NCBI GenBank assembly: GCA_041168985.1 | Contig: JBEEKA010000059.1 | Location: forward strand, 1-15,446 | Length of the DNA: 15,446 nt | Reading direction: 5' to 3' | From: ZC4RG30 sp041168985 | GTDB taxonomy: Bacteria > Pseudomonadota > Gammaproteobacteria > Steroidobacterales > Steroidobacteraceae | Part shown: positions 7,185-13,996 of the stretch, one piece after another | How positions within the stretch are numbered: position 1 is the stretch's first letter | Layout of the letters: every line of letters begins with the position of its first letter | The notes under the pieces: generated by a model | The model's input: only the letters and a program-made list of their open reading frames with translations | Database searches by the model: none | What the model was told of the DNA's origin: nothing | Translations under genes and position numbers: made by a program

Positions 7185-8024
7185 TCAGCGGTGCAGTCGT
7201 TCCGCGTGCCACGCCACGTGATCCGCAATGAACGTCGAGATGAAGTAATACGAGTGGTCATACCCCTCGTGGCGGCGAAGCGTGAGTTCCTGGCCTGCGC
7301 CCGCGCAGGCCGACTCGAGCAGTTCGGGCTTGAGCTGCTCGACGAGGTACGGATCGGCCAGTCCCTGGTCCACGAGGATGTCGTCGTATCGCCCCCGCGC
7401 GGCGCCGGCCTCGATGAGGCGCGCCGCGTCATGGCCCTGCCAGTGGGATTCGTCGGCACCGAGGTAGGCCGTGAAGGCCTTGCGGCCCCAGGGGCAGCGC
7501 GTCGGCGACGCGATCGGCGCAAACGCCGACACGGAGCCGAAGACATGCGGGTGCCGCAGGGCCAGCGTCAAGGCGCCATGGCCGCCCATCGAATGCCCGC
7601 TGATGCCGACGTTCTCCATGCAGATGGGGAAGGACGCCGCGGCAGCGGGCAGCAGGTCCTCCATCACATAGCGTTCCATGCGGAAATGCTGCGACCAGGG
7701 TTCCTGCGTGGCGTCCACATAGAAGCCCGCGCCCTGACCGAGGTCGTAAGCGGCGTCATCCGCCACGTTGTCGCCGCGGGGGCTGGTGTCCGGCGCGAGG
7801 ATCGCAAGGCCCAGTCTGGCCGCCGCGGCATAGGCGCCTGACTTCGACGTGAAGTTTTCCTCGGTGCAGGTCAGACCCGAAAGCCAGATGAGCAGCGGGA
7901 ATGGACCTTTTCCCTCGGGTCGGAAGAACGAGAACTTCATCGGCGTACCCGTCGCCGCGCTGTCATGGCGCGCGAAGCTCAACGTGCCGCCGTGGACCTT
8001 GTGGTGCTGGGTGATGGTGCTCAT
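7185..8024 (-). CDS. fghA: S-formylglutathione hydrolase
   Basis: A 279-residue cytoplasmic serine hydrolase of the esterase D family that cleaves S-formylglutathione to formate and glutathione, the last step of glutathione-dependent formaldehyde detoxification. Evidence: the nucleophile elbow GHSMGGHGAL with Ser145, the histidine in EGYDHSYYFI (His257), an acidic residue in LVDQGLADPYL (219-224), and the family block SGLTCTEENF with conserved Cys53. The length is standard. It is the first gene of a minus-strand run leading to hydroxypyruvate reductase and glycerate kinase. The usual partner, S-(hydroxymethyl)glutathione dehydrogenase, is not in this window and must be elsewhere if the pathway is complete. 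The start at 8024 has TAGGA about 10 bases upstream and gives the normal N-terminus. The gene diverges from the secreted-protein gene with 47 bp between start codons. Confidence 0.96.
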   Translation of the reverse strand: MSTITQHHKVHGGTLSFARHDSAATGTPMKFSFFRPEGKGPFPLLIWLSGLTCTEENFTSKSGAYAAAARLGLAILAPDTSPRGDNVADDAAYDLGQGAGFYVDATQEPWSQHFRMERYVMEDLLPAAAASFPICMENVGISGHSMGGHGALTLALRHPHVFGSVSAFAPIASPTRCPWGRKAFTAYLGADESHWQGHDAARLIEAGAARGRYDDILVDQGLADPYLVEQLKPELLESACAGAGQELTLRRHEGYDHSYYFISTFIADHVAWHAERLHR

Positions 8025-8058
8025 GGTGCGGTGATCCTACGGTGACACCCTGTTCGCG

Positions 8059-8064
8059 TATAGT
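8059..8064 (+). promoter_or_regulatory. Candidate -10 box TATAGT in a 47-bp divergent promoter region
   Basis: TATAGT lies 7 bases before the ATG at 8072, so transcription would begin at or next to the start codon and the message would be leaderless. The nine bases GTATAGTCC (8058-8066) also occur before ppa (1128-1136). On the other strand the same bases read CTATAC, usable as a -10 for the hydrolase operon. No convincing -35 box is visible in either direction, so the call rests on the -10 and on position. Confidence 0.4.
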
Positions 8065-8071
8065 CCGCGCC

Positions 8072-8434
8072 ATGAGCTCCCGCATCACCATGCTGTCCGG
8101 CATCGTGGCTGTCCTGTTGTTCGTCGCGGTCCCGCGCGCGCAGTCCGCTGCGCCGAAGCCTTTCGCGTCACGCGAAGAAGTGGAGAACCTGCTTGCCACG
8201 GGCCTGCCATCGGGTTCCAGCGTGGCCGCCGTGTCACGCTTCCTCGATCAGCATGGCATCGGCCATGGCAAAGCGGAGCCGTCGGGCCCCTCGATGCAGG
8301 TCACCGGCAGTGTCCCGGGCCTGCGCAGCAAGACGTCTCGCTTCAGCCTGCAGGTCCGTTTCTCCTTCCTGCAGGACCGGCTGATCGGCTATTCGTTCAC
8401 CGAGGTCCCGGCGGGCCAGGGTCAGGGTGGATGA
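8072..8434 (+). CDS. Small secreted protein of unknown function
   Basis: I do not recognise the family. The 120-residue product has a clear Sec signal peptide (MSSRITMLSGIVAVLLFVAV, then PRAQSA, cleavage near residue 26 before APK). The mature part of about 94 residues is a helix-like stretch (REEVENLLATGLPSGSSVAAVSRFLDQHGI) followed by probable beta strands (SRFSLQVRFSFLQDRLIGYSFTEV) and a Gly/Gln-rich tail. The arrangement recalls small periplasmic lipoprotein-like domains in which a residue-limited helix precedes a 'k...l.v.f..g.L' sheet, but this is only an impression. There is no Shine-Dalgarno, and a TATAGT box 7 bases upstream suggests a leaderless start. A GTG 30 bases earlier would put extra residues before the signal peptide and is rejected. 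The gene overlaps the next by ATGA, so it is translationally coupled to the efflux lipoprotein and may work with it in the envelope. Confidence 0.72.
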   Translation: MSSRITMLSGIVAVLLFVAVPRAQSAAPKPFASREEVENLLATGLPSGSSVAAVSRFLDQHGIGHGKAEPSGPSMQVTGSVPGLRSKTSRFSLQVRFSFLQDRLIGYSFTEVPAGQGQGG

Positions 8435-9822
8435 CCGCTGAGGTTCGGATCCGGACCGGGCTGCTGCTGGCGGCGCTGTTGCCACTGTCCGGCTGTGCCG
8501 TGCCGTCGGCCCGGGACAGCCTGACGTCCACGCTTGCCGCGCCGGAACTGGCCCGCGGGCCGCGCATCGAGTGGCGTCGGGACGAGGCCGCGGACGAGGC
8601 CGTGCAAGGCGAAATCCGCCGGCTGCTGGCGGGTGGCGTCACGGCGGAGTCGGCCATCGCCGTCGCCTATCTCGCCAGCCCCGAACTGCAGCTCGCGCTG
8701 GAGCGCATTGAAGTCTCGCGCGCGGACCTTGTCGCCGCGACGCGTCTGCCCAATCCCACCGCCATCGTCGGCGTGCGCGAACCCGGTGGCGCGCTGGCGG
8801 CGTTCTATCCGACGCGCACCGTCACGGTCGGCTTGCTGCAGAACGTGCTGGCGCTGTTGAACCAGCCTGCGCGGCGGCGCATCGCGGAGGCCGACCTCGG
8901 GCGCGCGCAGCTGGAGGCGGCGGACCGCATCGTCGGCATCGCTGCCGAAGTGAACCAGGCCTGGATCGAGCTGGTGACGGCCGAGCGCGTCGAGGCAATC
9001 CGCAGGCAGTCGCTGGAGGCGGGCCGGGCCGCGGTCGACCGCGTGGTCGTCGGCGCCGCGAACCGCAAGGAATTCGGGATCGTCGATGTCGCGAACGAAC
9101 GCGGCACGCTCTACGGTCTGGAAACCCAGTCGATGCGTGCCCGCCTCGATGTCCAGACCGCCCGGGCCGCGCTCGCGCGGCTCATGGGCACCGCGGGGCG
9201 GTACGACGAATGGGTGACCAAGGGCGACCTGCCGGGGCTGCCCGCGTCGGACCCGGATCTTGCGACCCTTACGCCGCAGGCACTGCAGGGCCGTCTGGAC
9301 CTGCGCGCAGCGCGCCAGGCCGTGGCGGTGCGCCTGCGACTGCTCTCGATGCAGCGCCGCTTCCGGTGGCTCGGCACACTGGAGCTCGGCGTCTTCCGGG
9401 AGAGTGCGTCGGGCGGCATGAGCTTCACCGGTCCGAATGCGGTCATCGAGCTGCCGGTCTTCGACCAGCGCCAGTCGCAGCTGCTGGCGTCGGATGCGGA
9501 GTACCGCAGCGCGCGCCGCACGCTGGAACAGCTGGTGCTCGCCGCGCATGGCGAACTGCGCACCCACGCGGCTGAAGTCACGGCGACCCGGTCGATGGTC
9601 GAGAAGTACCGCGACGCCGTGTTGCCGAACCAACGGCAGCTGTCGTCGCGGATCGACCAGGGTTCGCAAACCCTGGCGGCCGTCGAACGCCTGCGGCTGC
9701 AGCAGTCGATCCTCGGTTCCGAGGAACAGGCGCTGCAGCTGCTGCGCGACTACTGGCGCGCACGCGGGGCGCTGGCCCGGGCCGCAGGGGCCTGGGAAAG
9801 CGTCGGCCTCGCCGCCCGCTGA
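8431..9822 (+). CDS. TolC-family outer-membrane efflux lipoprotein
   Basis: A 463-residue outer-membrane channel component of a tripartite efflux or secretion system. The signal peptide carries a lipobox, LSGC, with Cys22 as the lipidated residue, as in OprM/CusC-type factors. The rest shows the two long alpha-helical hairpin repeats typical of the OEP family, with heptad-rich segments (for example LGRAQLEAADRIVGIAAEVN and the C-terminal RQLSSRIDQGSQTLAAVERL region) and short strand segments such as PNPTAIVGVREPGG and FRWLGTLELGVFRES. No membrane-fusion protein or inner-membrane pump lies nearby, so the partner must be encoded elsewhere and the substrate cannot be stated. Its ATG lies inside the ATGA overlap with the secreted-protein gene. 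Its TGA (9820-9822) directly abuts the TAG of the converging transaminase gene. Confidence 0.9.
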   Translation: MTAEVRIRTGLLLAALLPLSGCAVPSARDSLTSTLAAPELARGPRIEWRRDEAADEAVQGEIRRLLAGGVTAESAIAVAYLASPELQLALERIEVSRADLVAATRLPNPTAIVGVREPGGALAAFYPTRTVTVGLLQNVLALLNQPARRRIAEADLGRAQLEAADRIVGIAAEVNQAWIELVTAERVEAIRRQSLEAGRAAVDRVVVGAANRKEFGIVDVANERGTLYGLETQSMRARLDVQTARAALARLMGTAGRYDEWVTKGDLPGLPASDPDLATLTPQALQGRLDLRAARQAVAVRLRLLSMQRRFRWLGTLELGVFRESASGGMSFTGPNAVIELPVFDQRQSQLLASDAEYRSARRTLEQLVLAAHGELRTHAAEVTATRSMVEKYRDAVLPNQRQLSSRIDQGSQTLAAVERLRLQQSILGSEEQALQLLRDYWRARGALARAAGAWESVGLAAR

Positions 9823-11139
9823 CTAGCCGGCCTTCGTGGCCCGGATCACGTCGGCGAGCCGGCCGACGAGTTCATCGATCTGCGGTTTTTCGATGATGAA
9901 GGGCGGCGACAGCGCAGTGAGATCCCCGGCGGTCCGCACGAGGATCCCCGCTTCGAAGGCACGCAGGAAGGTATCGAAACCGCGCGCGCCCGGCCTGCCG
10001 GCCCAGGGTTCGTATTCGATCCCGGCCATCAGGCCGTAATTGCGCACGTCGATCACGCCGGGCAGGCCCTTGAGGCTGTGTACGGCGTCTTCCCAGTACG
10101 GGGCGAGTTCCTTCACGCGTGCGAACAGGCCTTCCTGTTCGTACAGCGCCAGCGTCGCCAGCCCCGCGGCGGCGGCCGTCGGATGTCCCGAGTACGTGTA
10201 GCCGTGGTAGAGCTCGATCGCCGTTTCAGGGCCGGTCATGAACGTGTCGTGCACGGCCTTCGTGGCGAGCACGCCGCCCATCGGCACCGCGCCGTTCGTG
10301 AGCCCCTTGGCCATCGTCAGCAGGTCCGGCGTCACGCCGAACTCCTGCGCGGCAAAGGCCGAACCCGTGCGGCCGAAACCCGTGATGACCTCGTCGAATA
10401 TGAGCAGGATGCCGTGTCGGTCGCAGATCGCGCGCAGGCGCTGCAGGTAGCCCCTGGGCGGCGGCAGGACGCCGGTGCTCCCGGCGACCGGCTCGACGAT
10501 GACCGCGGCGATATTCGAGGCATCGTGCAGGGCGACCAGCCGCTCGAGTTCGTCCGCGAGTTCCGCGCCGTGTTCCGGCAGGCCGCGGCTGAAGGCATTG
10601 CGGGCAAGGTCGAAGGTGTGGGGCAGGTGGTCCACGCCCGCCAGCATCGACCCGGCCCAGGCCTTTCGGTTCGGGGGCATGCCACCCACGCTCATGCCGC
10701 CGAAGTTCACGCCGTGGTAGCCGCGCTCGCGGCCGATGACTCGTGTGCGCGAGCCTTCGCCGCGCAGGCGGTGGTACTGCAGGGCGATCTTGAGCGCGGT
10801 GTCGACGGCCTCCGAACCCGAATTCACGAAGAACACGTGGTCCATGCCTTCGGGCGCGATCCGCACGAGCGCCGTGGCCAGCTCGAATGCCTGCGGATGG
10901 CCCATCTGAAAGGGCGGCGCGTAATCGAGCTGTTCCATGGAACGGGCCACGGCGTCCGTGATCTCGCGGCGCCCATGGCCCGCGTTCACGCACCACAGGC
11001 CGGCGACGCCATCGAGGATCCGGCGGCCTTCCGTCGTCCAGTAATGGACGCCCTCGGCGCGCGACAGCAGGCGCGGCGCGGACTTGAAGTGGCGGTTCGC
11101 CGTGAACGGCATCCAGTGCGCGTCGAGATGGTTGCTCAT
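9823..11139 (-). CDS. bauA: Omega-amino acid (beta-alanine):pyruvate transaminase
   Basis: A 438-residue class III PLP aminotransferase, cytoplasmic, transferring the amino group of beta-alanine or related omega-amino acids to pyruvate to give malonate semialdehyde and alanine. The opening LDAHWMPFTANRHFK and the blocks FFVNSGSEAVDTALK, RGYHGVNFGGMSVGG, VDHLPHTFDLARNAFSRG and LHDASNIAAVIVEPVAG follow the BauA/omega-APT pattern closely. The PLP lysine is Lys278 in TMAKGLTNGAVPMGG, and the pyridine-binding aspartate is Asp249 in IFDEVITGFGRTG. No malonate-semialdehyde dehydrogenase is adjacent, so the physiological substrate is open; polyamine-derived or other amines are possible. There is no Shine-Dalgarno before the ATG at 11139. 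On the minus strand a TATCAT box (11148-11153) would place the message start almost at that codon. Only 23 bp separate it from the divergent RlmKL start. Confidence 0.92.
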   Translation of the reverse strand: MSNHLDAHWMPFTANRHFKSAPRLLSRAEGVHYWTTEGRRILDGVAGLWCVNAGHGRREITDAVARSMEQLDYAPPFQMGHPQAFELATALVRIAPEGMDHVFFVNSGSEAVDTALKIALQYHRLRGEGSRTRVIGRERGYHGVNFGGMSVGGMPPNRKAWAGSMLAGVDHLPHTFDLARNAFSRGLPEHGAELADELERLVALHDASNIAAVIVEPVAGSTGVLPPPRGYLQRLRAICDRHGILLIFDEVITGFGRTGSAFAAQEFGVTPDLLTMAKGLTNGAVPMGGVLATKAVHDTFMTGPETAIELYHGYTYSGHPTAAAAGLATLALYEQEGLFARVKELAPYWEDAVHSLKGLPGVIDVRNYGLMAGIEYEPWAGRPGARGFDTFLRAFEAGILVRTAGDLTALSPPFIIEKPQIDELVGRLADVIRATKAG

Positions 11140-11162
11140 GGTGATTGATGATAGAACACCGC

Positions 11163-13391
11163 ATGCTCGATACGACCTCCCCTGAACTTCGCTTCGTCGC
11201 GACGGTGCCCCGCGGTTTCGCGGACCTGCTCGCCCTGGAACTCGCCTCGCTGGGAGCCAGCGACATCCGTGAACGCGCCGGCGGCGTGGCCTTCCGCGGC
11301 AGCCTGGAAACGGGCTATCGCGTCTGCCTGGAGTCCCGGCTCGCGAGCCGCGTGCTGCTGCAGGTGGGTAACGCCAGCATGGCCGGCGGCACCGACTCCC
11401 TGTACGACGCGGTGCGTGCCATCGACTGGCGGCAGCACCTCGACCCGCGCGGCACGATCGCCTGCGAATACACCGGGTCGCATCCGGCGATCAGCAATAC
11501 CCATTTCGGCACGCTGAAGGTCAAGGACGCGATCTGCGACCAGCTGCGTGACAGCACCGGCCAGCGCCCGGACGTCAGCACCGAGCGCCCGACGCTGCGC
11601 GTCCATGCGCATGTCGGCGGTGGCCAGGTGACCGTCTCGATCGACCTCGCCGGTGAATCGCTCGGACGTCGCGGCTATCGCGTCGCCGGAGGCGAGGCGC
11701 CGCTGCGCGAGAACCTCGCGGCCGGCATCCTGGTGCGTGCGCAGTGGCCGCAGATCGCGGCCGCTGGGGGCGAGTTCCTCGACCCGATGTGCGGCTCGGG
11801 CACTTTCGTGATCGAAGCGGCGTGGATGGCCGCCGACATCGCGCCCGGGCTCATGCGCGACTACTTCGGCTTCCTTGGCTGGGAACAGCACGACGCCGCC
11901 ATCTGGGAACGTCTCCGCGAGGCGGCGCTCAGCCGCATGAAACAGATCCTCCCGGTGACCGTGCGGGGCCGCGACCGCAACCCGGGCGCCGTGGCGACGG
12001 CGCAGGCCAACGCGCGTCGCGCGGGCGTGGGCCGCGACATCCGCTTCGAGACGGGCGACATCGCCGAGGCGAGACCCGCGAACATCGATCCGTCCGGCGC
12101 AAGCCATGGGCTGCTCTGCGTGAATCCGCCCTATGGCCAGCGCATCGGCCAGGGCGAGGATGCGCTCGCCGCGCACCGAGCGATCGGCGAGGCGCTGCGC
12201 GGACCCTTTGAATCCTGGCAGGCCGTCGTGCTGACCGGCGAACCCGCGCTCGGCCAGACCATCGGCGTGAATGCGCACCGCGTGCACACGGTCTGGAACG
12301 GCGCGATCGAATGCCGCCTGCTGCGCTTTGCCCCGAACGCCCGCCGCGAACGCCGCGAAGCGCCAAAGGGCATCGTCATCGACGACCCGGGCGTGGCACA
12401 GCGCGAAGGCGCGCGCATGTTCGCCAACCGCCTCAGGAAGAACGTCGCGCACCTGGGCAAGCTTGCGCGGCGGCAGGGTGTCGGCTGCTACCGGCTGTAT
12501 GACGCCGACATGCCCGAATACGCCTTTGCCGTGGACCTCTACACCGGAACCGGCGACGAGGACGGCCAGCGCTGGCTCTTCGTGCAGGAATACCAGGCGC
12601 CCGCCACGGTCGATCCGGAAGCGGCCCGCCGCCGCCGCGAGGAGGCCCTGTCGGTGATGCCGGAAGTGACCGGCGTGCCCTTCACCCACATCCACCTGCG
12701 CACGCGCCGCAAGCAGAAGGGCACGTCGCAGTACGACAAGCTCGGCGCGCGGGGTCGACAGCACGTGGTGGAAGAGGGCGGCCTGAAGTTCCTCGTGAAT
12801 TTCGATGACTACCTCGATACGGGCATCTTCCTCGACCACCGCGACATGCGCGCCAAGGTGCGGGGCATGGCCGCCGGACTGCATGTGCTGAACCTGTTCT
12901 GCTACACCGGCAGCGTAAGCGTGCATGCCGCAGCCGGGGGCGCGGCCAGCACGACGAGCGTCGATCTGTCCAAGACCTACCTGGAATGGGCCCGGCAGAA
13001 CCTGGAGCTCAACGGGTTCCCGGCCGACCGCCACCATCTGGTGCACGCCGACTGCCTTGCCTGGCTCGATGCGGAGGCCGCGCGCGCGCCAGGCCATTTC
13101 GACCTGGTGTTCCTCGACCCGCCGACGTTCTCGAACTCCGCCCGCATGGAAGGCGTGCTCGACGTGCAGCGAGACCACGCGCGCATGGTCGATGCCTGCA
13201 TGCGCCTGCTCGCGAGGGGCGGGGTGCTGCTGTTTTCCAACAACGCCCAGCGGTTCCAGCTGGACGCGGGCCTGGCGGATCGCTATGCCGTGACGGATAT
13301 TACGAAAGCCACCTTGCCCTTCGATTTCCAGCAGAATCCGCGTATCCACCGCTGCTACGAGATCCAGGCGAGGGCTGGCGCTGGCGCTTGA
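11163..13391 (+). CDS. rlmKL: Bifunctional 23S rRNA methyltransferase RlmKL
   Basis: A cytoplasmic fused SAM-dependent rRNA enzyme of 742 residues (E. coli RlmL is about 700). The N-terminal part starts FVATVPRGFADLLALELASLGA, has a THUMP RNA-binding domain to about residue 170, then the RlmL methyltransferase with DPMCGSGTF (near 207) and catalytic NPPYGQR (near 321); it makes m2G2445. The C-terminal RlmK part has NLFCYTGSVSVHAA (near 576) and LDPPTFSNS (near 651); it makes m7G2069. Both active-site motifs are intact. The gene has no visible Shine-Dalgarno. ATG at 11148 (five codons earlier) or TTG at 11145 are alternative starts; 11163 is preferred because the homologous core begins only eight residues later and it leaves more room for a promoter. 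The fusion is characteristic of Gammaproteobacteria. A 134-bp gap follows it. Confidence 0.95.
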   Translation: MLDTTSPELRFVATVPRGFADLLALELASLGASDIRERAGGVAFRGSLETGYRVCLESRLASRVLLQVGNASMAGGTDSLYDAVRAIDWRQHLDPRGTIACEYTGSHPAISNTHFGTLKVKDAICDQLRDSTGQRPDVSTERPTLRVHAHVGGGQVTVSIDLAGESLGRRGYRVAGGEAPLRENLAAGILVRAQWPQIAAAGGEFLDPMCGSGTFVIEAAWMAADIAPGLMRDYFGFLGWEQHDAAIWERLREAALSRMKQILPVTVRGRDRNPGAVATAQANARRAGVGRDIRFETGDIAEARPANIDPSGASHGLLCVNPPYGQRIGQGEDALAAHRAIGEALRGPFESWQAVVLTGEPALGQTIGVNAHRVHTVWNGAIECRLLRFAPNARRERREAPKGIVIDDPGVAQREGARMFANRLRKNVAHLGKLARRQGVGCYRLYDADMPEYAFAVDLYTGTGDEDGQRWLFVQEYQAPATVDPEAARRRREEALSVMPEVTGVPFTHIHLRTRRKQKGTSQYDKLGARGRQHVVEEGGLKFLVNFDDYLDTGIFLDHRDMRAKVRGMAAGLHVLNLFCYTGSVSVHAAAGGAASTTSVDLSKTYLEWARQNLELNGFPADRHHLVHADCLAWLDAEAARAPGHFDLVFLDPPTFSNSARMEGVLDVQRDHARMVDACMRLLARGGVLLFSNNAQRFQLDAGLADRYAVTDITKATLPFDFQQNPRIHRCYEIQARAGAGA

Positions 13392-13444
13392 AACGCCCTT
13401 GGACTACCTTTGGCGCCCGGGGGGTCGTCTGCACGCAACGCGTG

Positions 13445-13460
13445 TGGCAGGGCTCTGCCA
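13445..13460. terminator. Hairpin in the gap after rlmKL
   Basis: TGGCAG (13445-13450) and CTGCCA (13455-13460) form a perfect 6-bp stem with a GGCT loop, extendable by wobble pairs. It lies about 55 bases after the rlmKL stop with no T-run, so it may be a weak terminator or an operator for the oxidoreductase genes. The rest of the 13392-13525 gap holds a TTGACT (13483-13488) that could be a -35 box without a good -10. I see no gene in it. Confidence 0.35.
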
Positions 13461-13525
13461 TGAATCCATCCGAACGGGGCGCTTGACTGCCCCCGTGAAT
13501 ACTCCTCAACACACGGTGCAAAACC

Positions 13526-13996
13526 ATGTTGCGACTTAACGTCAATGGTCAGGATCGCGAGATCGACGGCGTGGCGGACGACACGCCGCTGCTATGGGTG
13601 CTGCGCGACGAACTCAACCTCGTCGGCACGAAGTTCGGCTGCGGCATCGCCCAGTGCGGTGCCTGCACGGTCCACCTGAACGGCCAGCCGATCCGTTCCT
13701 GCCAGATGCCGGTCAGCGCCGTCGCGGGCCAGAAGATCACGACCGTCGAAGGCCTCGCGAAGGGCGCACAGCTGACGGCGCTCCAGCAGGCATGGATCGA
13801 CCACGACGTCGCCCAGTGCGGCTACTGCCAGGCCGGCCAGCTGATGTCCGCCACGGCGCTGCTGGCGTCGAACCCGAATCCGACCGAAGCGCAGATCAAC
13901 GAATACATGGCCGGCAACCTCTGCCGCTGTGGCACCTACGTGCGCATCAAGAAGGCGATCAAGGCGGCCGCCGCGGCCGGGAAGGGGAAGGCGTGA
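13526..13996 (+). CDS. 2Fe-2S subunit of a molybdenum hydroxylase, isoquinoline 1-oxidoreductase alpha-like
   Basis: A 156-residue electron-transfer subunit of the xanthine-oxidase family with two [2Fe-2S] clusters. The N-terminal plant-ferredoxin-like domain uses Cys39, Cys44, Cys47 and Cys59 (FGCGIAQCGACTVHL ... RSC). The C-terminal helical domain uses Cys98, Cys101, Cys133 and Cys135 (AQCGYCQAGQ, NLCRCGTY). All eight ligands are present. The length and the lack of an FAD domain fit the IorA type rather than XdhA or CoxM-containing enzymes; electrons would leave to a cytochrome instead of flavin. It has no signal peptide and is presumably carried across the membrane with its Tat-tagged partner, whose ATG overlaps this stop (TGATG at 13994-13998). 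No clear Shine-Dalgarno is visible before the ATG. Confidence 0.92.
   Translation: MLRLNVNGQDREIDGVADDTPLLWVLRDELNLVGTKFGCGIAQCGACTVHLNGQPIRSCQMPVSAVAGQKITTVEGLAKGAQLTALQQAWIDHDVAQCGYCQAGQLMSATALLASNPNPTEAQINEYMAGNLCRCGTYVRIKKAIKAAAAAGKGKA

Noticed and set aside
8422..9669. A 415-codon minus-strand open frame opposite the TolC-family gene
   Set aside because: The plus-strand frame has a lipobox and the OEP repeat structure; the antisense product shows no recognisable feature.
11136..13349. A 737-codon minus-strand open frame opposite rlmKL
   Set aside because: The plus strand encodes intact RlmL and RlmK catalytic motifs; the antisense translation is a low-complexity shadow.
13445..13458. 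A second sigma-54-like site (TGGCAGGGCTCTGC) before the 2Fe-2S subunit gene
   Set aside because: The GG and GC dinucleotides are 9 bases apart, not 10, a spacing that normally abolishes sigma-54 recognition, and the bases are better explained by the 6-bp hairpin.
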